Notes: generated from the sequence alone by a model not told the origin. Positions 17,933 to 26,614 are shown, counted from the stretch's first letter. The stretch: DNA of 64,000 nt from Pseudanabaena sp. FACHB-1998 (GCF_014696355.1 NZ_JACJQA010000008.1:62001-126000); one strand, 5' to 3'. Numbers and translations: made by a program.

Positions 17933-18234
17933 GATTGGACTTTTACGCCTCGCCAAAAGGCGATATAGCCTTTAATTTGCTTAGCTGCATCCTTTGGCTC
18001 AGGATAGTACCAAGCAGCATCTTTATTAGTCTCTCCATTAACCTCAATACTGTAGTAACTAGCTACCCCTTTCCAGCCACAGGTTGTATGGGTACTGCTA
18101 GGTTTAAAGTATTCCATATTTAGAGATTCAGCAGGAAAATACTTGTTTCCTTCTACAACTTCACAGCGATCGCTTTCAGCAAGAATAGCTCCATTCCAAA
18201 TAGCTTGGGTCATAGATTGTGATTTAAGTAACAT
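17929..18234 (-). CDS. DUF427 domain protein
   Basis: A small beta-tent protein of 101 residues. The family pattern is complete: AIWNGAILAESD at the start, VVEGNKYFPAESLNMEYF, then TTCGWKGVASYYSIEVNG and AAWYYPEPKDAAKQIKGYIAFW. Function unknown. The chosen ATG gives a seven-residue extension (MLLKSQS) over the usual start at MTQAIWNG (18213); neither has a clear ribosome binding site. It converges on the secretion ATPase and shares its terminator. Confidence 0.88.
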   Translation of the reverse strand: MLLKSQSMTQAIWNGAILAESDRCEVVEGNKYFPAESLNMEYFKPSSTHTTCGWKGVASYYSIEVNGETNKDAAWYYPEPKDAAKQIKGYIAFWRGVKVQS

Positions 18235-18271
18235 ACTGAATATTGTAATACTATAGCAGTAAAGGTGAGGT

Positions 18272-18324
18272 TAAAGGATTTGAGAGAGTATGTCCCCTTG
18301 GGACGCACTCTCTCAAATCCTTTA
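18272..18324. repeat. Imperfect hairpin, 18-bp outer stem
   Basis: TAAAGGATTTGAGAGAGT pairs perfectly with its complement on the right; the inner GTCC/GGGAC part has two mismatches. It lies upstream of the DUF427 gene. Confidence 0.85.
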
Positions 18325-18468
18325 GGATTCAATAAAAAAGCAAGGTTCTTATTGATACAGAAATCAAATTGTAGAAGTATTAGTGTCACTTGATGGAATA
18401 ACCTTTAGCTACAGAAGCCCTTAGGATCTAGTCGGTGGATTTGTAGCTCTTTTTGATCAAATAAATCA

Positions 18469-18519
18469 CAAGAAAAATTTTGAAATCTTTGCTTTGCAAA
18501 GATTTCAAAATTTTTCTTG
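18469..18519. repeat. Perfect 51-nt hairpin with conserved flank (family C), TTT loop
   Basis: Arms of 24 nt starting CAAGA around TTT. The right flank TTGGTTTGGGTTTAAGCGC is shared with the hairpin at 61164, while the stem interior differs at several compensated positions. Confidence 0.95.
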
Positions 18520-18780
18520 GTTTGGGTTTAAGCGCAAAGCGTTGTGGGCAAGAGATTATTGATAGCCCAATTAATAACTTCTCAAAATAAATTCCTAGCA
18601 AAACATTGAGGAAAACTCATTTTGGATTAAAATGATACATACTTTTAATTAAACACCCCTAAATCTTCGATAAGCTCAAAACATTATGGATTCCGATAAA
18701 TATGCCAACTAGTTTAGATTTCTACCCCAGTCAGAAAATAATAGTAAGTTAATTGATTACGACTTAGTCAGGCTTGAAAC
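18520..18780. other. Leader region of the sugar transferase fusion gene
   Basis: AT-rich, no ORF of note. After the conserved flank of the preceding repeat (AAGCGCAAAGCG) nothing recognisable is seen; it presumably holds the promoter of the gene starting at 18781. Confidence 0.4.
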
Positions 18781-20907
18781 ATGCTTTTAATCATAGTTGG
18801 CACTGAAGAATATCAATTCAATGCTTTGATGCATTGGATTGAACTCCTTTTAAAGTATCAACTCATTAAAGAAGAAGTCCTAGTTCAATATGGATCTTCC
18901 ACCTATTTACCCGACGGAGCTAGAGCTTACCGGAAGCTATCAGATCAAGAGCTTCTAGCTTTTATTGATAGTGCTAGTTTGATCATTAGTCATTGTGACG
19001 AAGGGGTTGCTCAGTTTTTAGAAGATAAAGATACTCCCTATGTTCTCGTACCAAGGTTACAGAGATTTCGAGAGCATATTGACAATCATCAAATGGAAGT
19101 TGCTGATGATTTTGAGAGACGGGGTATCGCGATCGCCCGCTCACCCGGAGATTTAGTCAAATTCATCAAATTGCAGCAGACATCAGAAGTCGTGCCTCAA
19201 GTTGACGAAACTCAACTATGCGAATATCTTAAAGACAAATATCAAGCCAACAAATTAATGTTAATTTGTTCCTCTGGTGGATATTTTCGCTATATGCAGA
19301 GCATTCAAGAATTTTGGAAAAATTACCCAAATCGGGTGTGGGTTTCAGTCAAAAATATTACCACCGAGCGGGAAATCACGGATATTCATCGATATTGGGC
19401 TTATATTCCCGTCAAAGATAACCTTATAAATATTATTCGTAATTTTATCTTAGCGTTTAAAGTAGTACCACGACATTCTCCCGATTTAGTGGTTTCTACT
19501 GGTTCAGGATTTGCTATTCCCTATTTATTGATCGCTAAATGGATTTGCCATAGTAAAGTTGTTTTCATAGAGTCAAAAGCTCGCTTCCAAGATATTGGCT
19601 TACCTGCATGGGTATTAATGAAAATGCGTGTTTTGGATTTGATTGTGGTAAGGAGCGCCGCCATTGCAGATCGCTATCCGCAGTCGGTTTATATTCCTGT
19701 GACCGATGGATTTACTAACGATCAGCGAGATTACAAACAAGCCACCATTGCAACCTTTGATGAAGTTGCCTTTATTTATAGTCCCGAAAGATTAGAATTT
19801 TCGACAGCCAGAGAATTCTTAAGTGATTTTCAGTCAATTTGCAATCCTGACGAATTTTATAGAAAGATTGTGATTGATATGAGTCACACGACCTATATGG
19901 ATGGTGCTGGGCTTGGAGTTTTAACTAATTGCCTCAAGCTTGCGCGAACAAATGGAACTGTACTATTACTTTGGAGTGTCAGTGAAGCTGTCAGTTCCCT
20001 TATAACGCTCTCCTCCTTAAGTAAGCTATTTGTGATTGAACAAACCTCTAACAGTTTCCGCTTTTCCGAGAAAATTCAACGCAATAGAGTGAGCAATATT
20101 ACTAAGTTCGGCTTATTGCTATACCGTACCCAAAAACTTCTTAAGAGAATTCCTGTATTTAGAATCTTTTATCCCATATTAAAATTTTTCTTCCCTTGGG
20201 TTGATATCGATCCCGGCGTACCCGTCCATCCCTCAGTTCGCAATCCCACTAAGAGACTAATTGATATTGTTGGCGCTCTAATAGGTTTAAGTTTTACCTT
20301 CATCTTTTTTATTCCTATTGCCCTAGCCATTACTACCGAAAGTAAAGGAAATGTCTTATTTGGACAAATTCGATGTGGACTGTTAAGTAAACCTTTTCGT
20401 ATTTGGAAATTTCGCTCAATGGTACGAAATGCGGAAGAGTTAAAAATCAAAGTAGAAAATGAAGTTACGGCGGGTAGACGAGCAGATGGTGATACCGAAG
20501 GTAATAGTGCTAATGATAAATTCTTTAAAAATGCTGATGATCCTCGCGTGACGAGAGTTGGCAAATTTTTACGAAAGACAAGTTTGGATGAATTTCCTCA
20601 ATTTTGGAATGTATTAATTGGTGATATGAGCTTAGTTGGAACTCGCCCACCCACTTTTAATGAGATTAACTCCTATGAACTAGAAGTGGAATATCAAGAT
20701 GAACGCTATACAGAATGGAATCGTCTGGATGTAAGACCGGGAATTACAGGAGTTTGGCAGGTAAATGGACGTTCGAGCGTAAGAAATTTTGCTGAGGTAG
20801 TCAACTTTGACCTTGAGTATCGCAACAATTGGAGTATTGGGTATGACCTTAAATTAATTGTGCAAACTATTTTGGTTCTATTTGATAAAAACAATAAAGC
20901 AATATAG
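18781..20907 (+). CDS. Four-domain fusion: PssE-like + PssD-like glycosyltransferase, STAS, priming sugar transferase
   Basis: Residues 1-140 match PssE/Alg13-type GT28 C-terminal domains (IIVGTEEYQFNALMHWIE, QYGSSTYLPDG, VLVPRLQRFREHIDNHQMEV). Residues 155-315 match PssD/Alg14 (LICSSGGYFRYMQ, YWAYIPVKDNLINIIRN, STGSGFAIPYLLIAKW). Residues 320-427 are a STAS domain (VIDMSHTTYMDGAGLGVL), with Gly where SpoIIAA-like proteins have the phosphorylated Ser. Residues 488-708 are a polyprenyl-phosphate sugar-1-phosphate transferase (one membrane helix, KFRSMVRNAEE, DEFPQFWNVLIGDMSLVGTR, RPGITGVWQVNGRS). It could start a lipid-linked exopolysaccharide repeat and add the second sugar. The PssE loop SHCDEGV deviates from the usual SHAGPGS. 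Next to HpsJ-like and PilB-like genes; not obviously in an operon with trpD. Confidence 0.85.
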   Translation: MLLIIVGTEEYQFNALMHWIELLLKYQLIKEEVLVQYGSSTYLPDGARAYRKLSDQELLAFIDSASLIISHCDEGVAQFLEDKDTPYVLVPRLQRFREHIDNHQMEVADDFERRGIAIARSPGDLVKFIKLQQTSEVVPQVDETQLCEYLKDKYQANKLMLICSSGGYFRYMQSIQEFWKNYPNRVWVSVKNITTEREITDIHRYWAYIPVKDNLINIIRNFILAFKVVPRHSPDLVVSTGSGFAIPYLLIAKWICHSKVVFIESKARFQDIGLPAWVLMKMRVLDLIVVRSAAIADRYPQSVYIPVTDGFTNDQRDYKQATIATFDEVAFIYSPERLEFSTAREFLSDFQSICNPDEFYRKIVIDMSHTTYMDGAGLGVLTNCLKLARTNGTVLLLWSVSEAVSSLITLSSLSKLFVIEQTSNSFRFSEKIQRNRVSNITKFGLLLYRTQKLLKRIPVFRIFYPILKFFFPWVDIDPGVPVHPSVRNPTKRLIDIVGALIGLSFTFIFFIPIALAITTESKGNVLFGQIRCGLLSKPFRIWKFRSMVRNAEELKIKVENEVTAGRRADGDTEGNSANDKFFKNADDPRVTRVGKFLRKTSLDEFPQFWNVLIGDMSLVGTRPPTFNEINSYELEVEYQDERYTEWNRLDVRPGITGVWQVNGRSSVRNFAEVVNFDLEYRNNWSIGYDLKLIVQTILVLFDKNNKAI

Positions 20908-20937
20908 CCTCTTGTAATTCTTTCCTACAGGTTGACC

Positions 20938-20986
20938 ATAAAAAGCAGAGATTAAGTCCCTTTGGGGCTTAATCTCTGCTTTTTAT
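20938..20986. terminator. 49-nt terminator hairpin, TTT triloop
   Basis: Arms of 23 nt with one G-U pair around TTT; the right arm ends in a T-rich run (GCTTTTTAT). It follows the sugar transferase gene by 30 bp. Confidence 0.85.
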
Positions 20987-21051
20987 ATTGCTTGGATGCG
21001 GTCAAAGCATTGTATTCTTAAAACAATAGCGAGAAACAAATAGAAGGAATT

Positions 21052-22098
21052 ATGGAACAAAACTGGTCTCAATTGCTCAAGCAACTTATGAATAGACAAA
21101 GTTTAGCCAATGAGCAGGCGACAGCATTAATGCAAGGATGGCTAGAAGGCGCGATCGCTCCTGAGCTATCAGGAGCAATTTTGACGGCTTTGCAGTTTAA
21201 AGGGGTTGAGGCTTCGGAACTAGCGGCTATGGCTAATGTATTACAATCTCAAAGTGAAGGACAAAAATTTAAAGAAAAGTTAGGGCATATCGTCGATCGC
21301 TCTAAACCTCTAATTGATACCTGTGGAACTGGAGGGGATGGAGCTTCGACTTTTAATATCTCGACTTCTGTTGCTTTTGTCGCCGCAGCAGCAGGTGTTG
21401 CCGTGGCAAAGCATGGCAATCGAGCCGTATCAAGCCGCTCTGGTTCAGCAGATGTATTAGAAGCGATTGGAATTAACCTTACAACTTCAACAGAAAAAAT
21501 TTATGAAGCACTTCCTGCGGTGGGAATTACCTTCTTATTTGCCCCTAACTGGCATCCTGCCATGAAGGCAGTGGGTGCAATTCGTAAAAGTTTAGGGGTT
21601 CGCACAGTTTTTAATCTCATTGGTCCTTTAGTAAATCCCTTACATCCTACTGGTCAAGTTCTAGGTGTTTATAACAAGAACCTTACTCATACCGTAGCGG
21701 AAGCTTTACGGCTACTTGATCGCCAACAGGCTGTAGTTTTGCATAGTCGCGAAGGCATGGATGAGGCGGGATTAGGGGATCTAACTGATATCTCGTATCT
21801 TGCTAATGGAATTGTTACAGAAGATGCTCTCAACCCTGAAGAATTAGGTCTATCTGCTGCTCCCCTCGAGAGTCTCAGTGGTGGCAATGTGGCTGAGAAT
21901 GCAGAAATTCTACGCAATGTGTTACAGGGCAAAGGAAGTAAGGCGCAATCTGATTGTGTGGCGCTTAATGCTGGCTTAGCTCTTCGCATTGGCGGTGCGG
22001 CTAATAGCTGGGCTGAAGGCGTTAAATTAGCTTCCACGATTATTCAAAGTGGCGCAGCATGGAACAAAGCTGAAGCTTTGGTTAATTTCCTTAAATAA
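21052..22098 (+). CDS. trpD: Anthranilate phosphoribosyltransferase
   Basis: Second step of tryptophan synthesis: transfers phosphoribosyl from PRPP to anthranilate. The signature GTGGDG (residues 92-97) binds PRPP, followed by [33 protein letters not shown] and the metal-binding DE in [12 protein letters not shown]. Length 348 is standard. A ribosome binding site (AGAAGGAA) precedes the ATG. Single gene, not part of a trp operon here, as is usual in cyanobacteria. Confidence 0.97.
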   Translation: MEQNWSQLLKQLMNRQSLANEQATALMQGWLEGAIAPELSGAILTALQFKGVEASELAAMANVLQSQSEGQKFKEKLGHIVDRSKPLIDTCGTGGDGASTFNISTSVAFVAAAAGVAVAKHGNRAVSSRSGSADVLEAIGINLTTSTEKIYEALPAVGITFLFAPNWHPAMKAVGAIRKSLGVRTVFNLIGPLVNPLHPTGQVLGVYNKNLTHTVAEALRLLDRQQAVVLHSREGMDEAGLGDLTDISYLANGIVTEDALNPEELGLSAAPLESLSGGNVAENAEILRNVLQGKGSKAQSDCVALNAGLALRIGGAANSWAEGVKLASTIIQSGAAWNKAEALVNFLK

Positions 22099-22134
22099 AC
22101 TAAAAGTGTTGCATAGCAACACTTTTAGTTTATT
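22094..22134. terminator. Perfect 41-nt bidirectional terminator, ATA triloop
   Basis: Arms of 19 nt around ATA, overlapping the trpD stop and lying 5 bp before the end of the convergent upp gene. Confidence 0.88.
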
Positions 22135-22138
22135 GGAA

Positions 22139-22789
22139 TTAGGTTCCAAAAGCGCGATCGCCAGCATCTCCTAGTCCGGGAACGATCCACCCTAATTCAT
22201 TAACTACTTCATCAATACAGCCCGAATAGATTTGCACCGCAGGAAATTGTTGATTAATTAACTGCAACGCAGGTGGCGCACACAAAGCGTTAATAATCCG
22301 AATGAACGCAGGATCGGCTCCCCTCTCTATTAACAATTTAAGAGTCGTAATAATCGATCCACCCGTTGCCATCATTGGTTCCACAATGAAGATACGTGTT
22401 TGAGGCTCAAATCTATCTGGCAAACGATTTAAATAACAACTAGCTTGGAGGGTTTCTTCATTACGCACTAAGCCTAAATGATAGACACTGGCTGTTGGCA
22501 ATAGAGTCTGGCAACCCTCTAGCATTGACAATCCTGCTCGTAAAATTGGCACTAGTGCAAAGGGAACAGAGTTATCAATCAACTGCCCCGAAGCACTTCC
22601 CAATGGAGTCTCAATATTGACTTCTTGTACTGGTATAAATTCACGAATAGCTTCGTAGGTAAGCCATTTACCCATTTCAATCATGGCTGTGCGAAACAAT
22701 GGCACTGGTGTATGCTTCTCGCGGGCGATCGTGAGCCAGTGACGAATGATTGGATGGGGTGGAACATATACGCGCAATTGGGAAGCCAT
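22139..22789 (-). CDS. upp: Uracil phosphoribosyltransferase
   Basis: Salvages uracil to UMP with PRPP. Family features: LRAGLSMLEGCQ, the PRPP-binding loop EPMMATGGSIITTLKLL near residue 136, and the uracil-binding C-terminus GWIVPGLGDAGDRAFGT. The length of 216 is normal. Convergent with trpD; ATG at 22789 is followed by the typical N-terminus (VYVPPHPIIRHWLT). Confidence 0.95.
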   Translation of the reverse strand: MASQLRVYVPPHPIIRHWLTIAREKHTPVPLFRTAMIEMGKWLTYEAIREFIPVQEVNIETPLGSASGQLIDNSVPFALVPILRAGLSMLEGCQTLLPTASVYHLGLVRNEETLQASCYLNRLPDRFEPQTRIFIVEPMMATGGSIITTLKLLIERGADPAFIRIINALCAPPALQLINQQFPAVQIYSGCIDEVVNELGWIVPGLGDAGDRAFGT

Positions 22790-22848
22790 AAATTTATTTT
22801 AGTATTTGAATAGATTTAAGTAGCTAGGCATAATTAAAAAACCAGAAC

Positions 22849-22889
22849 CAAAACCTGTGGCGTACGCGCAGCGTACGCCACAGGTTTTG
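22849..22889. repeat. Perfect 41-nt hairpin, GCA triloop, in a larger imperfect palindrome
   Basis: Arms of 19 nt (CAAAACCTGTGGCGTACGC) around GCA. Outside it TAGCTAGGCA on the left (22821-22830) and TGCCTAGCTA on the right (22908-22917) also pair, giving a structure of about 97 nt upstream of upp. Confidence 0.9.
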
Positions 22890-22953
22890 AGTTTTTATAT
22901 TTAATTTTGCCTAGCTATTTAAATAGATTTAACATAGATTAGGGTCAGTTCAA

Positions 22954-23520
22954 CTATTGAGTGGGATCGCAAATTTGATTTTCTTGATTTTCTTCGGTAT
23001 CAGGTGGTAAATCGAGTTCTATATCGGCAACCTTCGCATGGGGTAAAGATGCACCTTCTAAGCCCTTGGCAATCCGATTGGGTGAATAGTCGAGAGTTAC
23101 AAATAGAGGATAATGATATTCACCGCGATCGCTAATAATACTCCGATGCTTCCAAGGCATTAACCAGTAATATTCCTCACCAAGCAGAACTTCTACTTGT
23201 CGCCAACGTTGCAAGAGTGCGGAATAATCTTCATTGGGACGATGAATAAATACAAAGATTTCCCGACCTGTCTTTACTTTCCAGTCAGGGTCACACATGA
23301 TTAAGGCAAGATCGCATTCCAACTGCACATGCCGTTGCGTCAAGTTGGGACTCGTAAGTTGGACGACGGGAAATGGAATCGAAATTAAACTATCACTGGG
23401 ACGACGTAGGCTAGGAATTAGCTCAAAATATGGGCGATATTCACGCAATAGGGAAATTGCTTCGAGGGAATTGCTGTAATGACTCAGGAGTGTGTCGTAT
23501 TGAAGTTGGTGATTACTCAT
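22954..23520 (-). CDS. Unknown cytoplasmic protein, 188 aa
   Basis: No family recognised. No signal peptide or membrane segment. Sequence is well mixed and looks folded: FPVVQLTSPNLTQRHVQLECDLALIMCDPDWKVK, then FVFIHRPNEDYSALLQRWRQV and EEYYWLMPWKHRSII; the last 25 residues are acidic and probably disordered. It lies 55 bp beyond the start of the kinase gene's terminator, with both genes on the minus strand, so it is downstream of nothing obvious. Probably a conserved cyanobacterial hypothetical. Confidence 0.7.
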   Translation of the reverse strand: MSNHQLQYDTLLSHYSNSLEAISLLREYRPYFELIPSLRRPSDSLISIPFPVVQLTSPNLTQRHVQLECDLALIMCDPDWKVKTGREIFVFIHRPNEDYSALLQRWRQVEVLLGEEYYWLMPWKHRSIISDRGEYHYPLFVTLDYSPNRIAKGLEGASLPHAKVADIELDLPPDTEENQENQICDPTQ

Positions 23521-23537
23521 GATGGGTCGGTAAGTAT

Positions 23538-23576
23538 AAAATCAAAAGATTTAGCAAGGCTAAATCTTTTGATTTT
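23538..23576. terminator. Perfect 39-nt hairpin, AAG triloop, at the kinase stop
   Basis: Arms of 18 nt around AAG. The arm facing the kinase gene reaches its stop codon, so transcription of the minus-strand kinase gene ends in this stem with a U-rich end. Confidence 0.85.
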
Positions 23577-24667
23577 TAGATGATGGGTAAATGTACAAAA
23601 AAAGTAGAACCTTGCGGAGTATCAGGATTGGGAGATTTGACCAGAATTTTGCCATCATGGGCGCTAATAATATAGTGCGATAGATATAGCCCTAAGCCGC
23701 TACCTTGTTTTTGGTGGTTGCCTTGGCGAAATCTTTGAAACAAGAATGGTTGTTCTTCAGTTGGAATACCCGCACCAGTATCAGTGATCGCAATAATTGC
23801 CTCAGATTTATTTGCCTCGGACTGAGCTAAGTTTAAGCTAACATGGACGCTGCCTGCTTCGGTAAATTTCAGGGCATTACCAATCAAATTATTAAAAACT
23901 CGCAATAGTTCAAGGCGATCGCCTTTCACCGTAGCTGCTTGATCTAGCTCGGCGGTAAGTTCTAGATTTTTAGAAATTGCGATCGGCTTTAGTTCTTCCA
24001 CCACCTGCTCCAGCAGTTCTCGCAAATTTAATGGTTGTAAGTTAATAGTTTTACTGCCTGACTCATAGCGATAGACATCAAGGAGCTTATTCACCATTTC
24101 TAGCAAGTTACGATTACTACGCCCCATAATCGTCAGTGCTTCGCCAATTTGCGGCGAAATTTCTCCCAACACGCCATCTTGTAATAGCCCCAACATCCGA
24201 TCCGCCGCCACAAGCGGAGTTCGCAAATCATGGGTTAAGCGTGATACAAAATCCTGTCGTTGGCGATCAATGCGATCGCGCTCCGCAATACTATGTTTTA
24301 GCCGCAGCAGCGATCGCACCCTTGCCAAGAGTTCATCCGCTTCAATGGGTTTCCGAATAAATTCATCTGCGCCGAGGTCTAAGCCTTTGACAGCATTAGC
24401 GCGATCGTAGGCAGTAATCAACAAAATCGGAATAAATGGCAACTCCTTCATCGCCCTGATGCGGCGCGTCACCTCATAGCCATCCATCAGAGGCATCATC
24501 ACATCCAGTAATACTAAGTCAATCGGCTCCGATTCAATAACTTTTAGCGCCTCATAACCATTAGATGCTGTGATGATCTCGTATCCCTCTTCTTCGAGAA
24601 TTGTGCGAACAAGAAATAGATTGTCTGGCACATCATCAACAATTAGTAAACGGTCAGGAGATTTCAT
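23576..24667 (-). CDS. Response regulator receiver fused to sensor histidine kinase
   Basis: A two-component protein with the receiver first. Residues 5-120 are a REC domain (acid pocket DD11-12, phosphoacceptor Asp55 in LDVMMP, Lys106 in IRKPIEADE). A short helix leads to HisKA with His146 in RLTHDLRTPLVAADR, then HATPase_c with N-box NLIGNALKF, G1 ITDTGAGIP and G2 GSGLGLYLSHY. No sensing or membrane domain is present, so it is a soluble kinase regulated through its own receiver, a layout common in cyanobacteria. Length 363. Partner unknown; the stop is embedded in a hairpin. Confidence 0.93.
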   Translation of the reverse strand: MKSPDRLLIVDDVPDNLFLVRTILEEEGYEIITASNGYEALKVIESEPIDLVLLDVMMPLMDGYEVTRRIRAMKELPFIPILLITAYDRANAVKGLDLGADEFIRKPIEADELLARVRSLLRLKHSIAERDRIDRQRQDFVSRLTHDLRTPLVAADRMLGLLQDGVLGEISPQIGEALTIMGRSNRNLLEMVNKLLDVYRYESGSKTINLQPLNLRELLEQVVEELKPIAISKNLELTAELDQAATVKGDRLELLRVFNNLIGNALKFTEAGSVHVSLNLAQSEANKSEAIIAITDTGAGIPTEEQPFLFQRFRQGNHQKQGSGLGLYLSHYIISAHDGKILVKSPNPDTPQGSTFFVHLPII

Positions 24668-24836
24668 TCAAACGCTCAGGCAAAACAGGATGGCTATGTA
24701 GATCTTGTCACGAAATTGCGATCTATGTAGTCATCCTGATGATAGAAATTACAGTAAAAGCAGCGCGAAGCGCCGCCTTTATTTATGGGGAAACGCTATA
24801 TAATGACTTACGGATTAAGCAATCTCTTACTTAAAT

Positions 24837-25151
24837 ATGCGCCATCGTTTATTTCTCTCCTTAAGTACATTTTTACTAGTTAGTAGTAGTATTTCTGCGG
24901 CGGTAAATTCCCAAGAGACTCAAACTCCTAAACAAGAAAAGTATGAATATCCGCAGGAAGTAGTTAAAACCTTTATGAAGGGTTGTGGATTTACTAATAG
25001 CAAAGATTTCTGTACTTGTAGTTTAGATAAATTGCGATCGCAATATACCTTTGCCGAATTTCTCAAAATCGATACGGCGGCGAGAGAAACTAAGCAAGTT
25101 CCCAAAGAAGTAATCAATATTTTTCAGTCCTGTCGCCCCAAAAAAGCTTAG
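24837..25151 (+). CDS. Small exported Cys-containing protein
   Basis: A 104-residue protein with a clear signal peptide (RHRLFLSLSTFLLVSSSISAAV, residues 2-23). The mature part has four Cys: CGFTNSKDFCTC around residues 50-61 and one in FQSCRP near the end, suggesting disulphides outside the cytoplasm. No family recognised with confidence. The ATG lies 165 bp from the divergent kinase gene; the gap holds a decayed copy of the GCGCGAAGCGCC repeat core near 24762-24777. The stop codon lies inside a hairpin. Confidence 0.75.
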   Translation: MRHRLFLSLSTFLLVSSSISAAVNSQETQTPKQEKYEYPQEVVKTFMKGCGFTNSKDFCTCSLDKLRSQYTFAEFLKIDTAARETKQVPKEVINIFQSCRPKKA

Positions 25152-25183
25152 AGAGAGTGGTGCGAAGCACCACTCTCTCTAAG
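25147..25183. terminator. Perfect 37-nt hairpin, GAA triloop, overlapping a stop codon
   Basis: Arms of 17 nt (CTTAGAGAGAGTGGTGC) around GAA; the TAG stop at 25149-25151 lies inside the left arm. Confidence 0.85.
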
Positions 25184-25204
25184 GTAAGTGATGTTACGTA
25201 GAAA

Positions 25205-25308
25205 GCCCCAAGACCCTCACCCATCTCCCAAAAGGGGAGAGGGGAATAAGAAATTAGTCTTACTCCCCCTCTCCCATCAAGGGAGAGGGGGCTGGGGGGG
25301 GGAGGGTT
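25205..25308. repeat. CCCTCACCC / GGGAGAGGGG intergenic repeat, two inverted units
   Basis: Two CTCCC...GGGAGAGGGG units lie close together, with a run of nine G (GGGGGGGGG) at the right. This C/G-rich repeat is frequent in cyanobacterial spacers. A related segment lies inside the glycosyltransferase gene at 63639-63690. Confidence 0.8.
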
Positions 25309-25336
25309 CCAGCAAGGTAATTGTAAAGAGAATAAT

Positions 25337-26614
25337 ATGGCAAGTACAGAAGTTGTAGTAATTGGTGGTGGAGCAGCAGGATTTTTTGGCGCAATCCATG
25401 CGGCGCAAGCTCCTCATACTCGCGTTACCCTCTTGGAGGCAGGACGGCAACCTCTGGCAAAAGTAAGGGTTTCAGGAGGAGGTCGTTGTAATGTGACCCA
25501 TCATTGTTTTGAGCCTTCGCAATTAGTCCAGAACTATCCTAGAGGTGGCAAAGCCTTGCGGGGAGCCTTCTCAAAGTTTCAACCCTTAGATGTCGTGCGC
25601 TGGTTTAATCAGGAAGGAGTGAAGCTAAAAACTGAAGCCGATGGTCGAATGTTTCCGATTACCGATGATTCGGAAACGATTGTGGAAGCTTTGATGTTTG
25701 CCGCAAAAAAGGCTGGTGTTAATCTTCGTACTAATGTTTTAGTCCAAAAAATTGAAGCCAAAATTGAACATTTAGGCGATCGCAAATTTGAGGTGATTCT
25801 CAAGAATGGCGAGAAAAATGGCGAGAATATAATCTGCGATCGCCTCTTACTTGCCACAGGTAGCAGTCCTTCGGGCTATGCGATCGCGCGATCACTAGGG
25901 CATGAACTTGAGCCGCCCGTTCCTTCTCTATTTACTTTTAATATCAAAGATTCTAAACTGCATGAACTCGCAGGAGTCAGCGTCAACCCTGCCATCGTTA
26001 AATTAATTAGTTCGGCTAATTCTGAGAAGAAAAAATCCAGCCTCAATCCCCTAGAACAATCAGGGGCTTTATTAATTACCCATTGGGGTTTAAGTGGTCC
26101 AGCCGTATTAAAGTTATCCGCATGGGCGGCGCGAGAACTCCATGAATGCAACTATCAAGCAAAATTAGCGGTTAATTGGATTCCATCTTTAAAAATAGAA
26201 GCGATTAAACAAATTCTGCTAACTGCAAAAGCCGATCAACCTAAAAAATTTGTTTCTAACTATTGTCCCTTGGAGATTTCCCTGCGCCTCTGGGAATATT
26301 TACTGGATAAAGCGGAGGTAGAATTAGAAAAACGTTGGGCGGATATTTCTAATAAAGCGATTCAGCAAATTGTGAATGTGTTGAGCGCGAGTGAATATGC
26401 GATCGCGGGTAAAGGTGTATTTAAGGAAGAGTTTGTCACTTGTGGCGGGATTCGCTTGCAGGATGTGAATTTTCAGACGATGGAAAGCAAAATTTGCTCT
26501 GGTTTATTTTTTGCAGGAGAGATCTTAGATATTGATGGTGTGACGGGTGGTTTTAATTTTCAAAATGCTTGGACTACTGCATGGATTGCTGCACAGGGGA
26601 TTTTGCAAGCTTAG
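25337..26614 (+). CDS. NAD(P)/FAD-dependent oxidoreductase, BaiN/HI0933 family
   Basis: Flavoprotein with an N-terminal Rossmann fold: VVVIGGGAAGFFGAIHAA at residues 5-22, the family motif SGGGRCNVTHH at 46-56, and the C-terminal FAD motif CSGLFFAGEILDIDGVTGGFNFQNAW, of which the core is GEILDIDGVTGG. Length 425 is usual. Biochemical role of the family in most bacteria is unclear; the name BaiN comes from a bile acid gene cluster and does not imply that activity here. Separated by the G-rich repeat from the preceding gene; monocistronic. Confidence 0.92.
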   Translation: MASTEVVVIGGGAAGFFGAIHAAQAPHTRVTLLEAGRQPLAKVRVSGGGRCNVTHHCFEPSQLVQNYPRGGKALRGAFSKFQPLDVVRWFNQEGVKLKTEADGRMFPITDDSETIVEALMFAAKKAGVNLRTNVLVQKIEAKIEHLGDRKFEVILKNGEKNGENIICDRLLLATGSSPSGYAIARSLGHELEPPVPSLFTFNIKDSKLHELAGVSVNPAIVKLISSANSEKKKSSLNPLEQSGALLITHWGLSGPAVLKLSAWAARELHECNYQAKLAVNWIPSLKIEAIKQILLTAKADQPKKFVSNYCPLEISLRLWEYLLDKAEVELEKRWADISNKAIQQIVNVLSASEYAIAGKGVFKEEFVTCGGIRLQDVNFQTMESKICSGLFFAGEILDIDGVTGGFNFQNAWTTAWIAAQGILQA

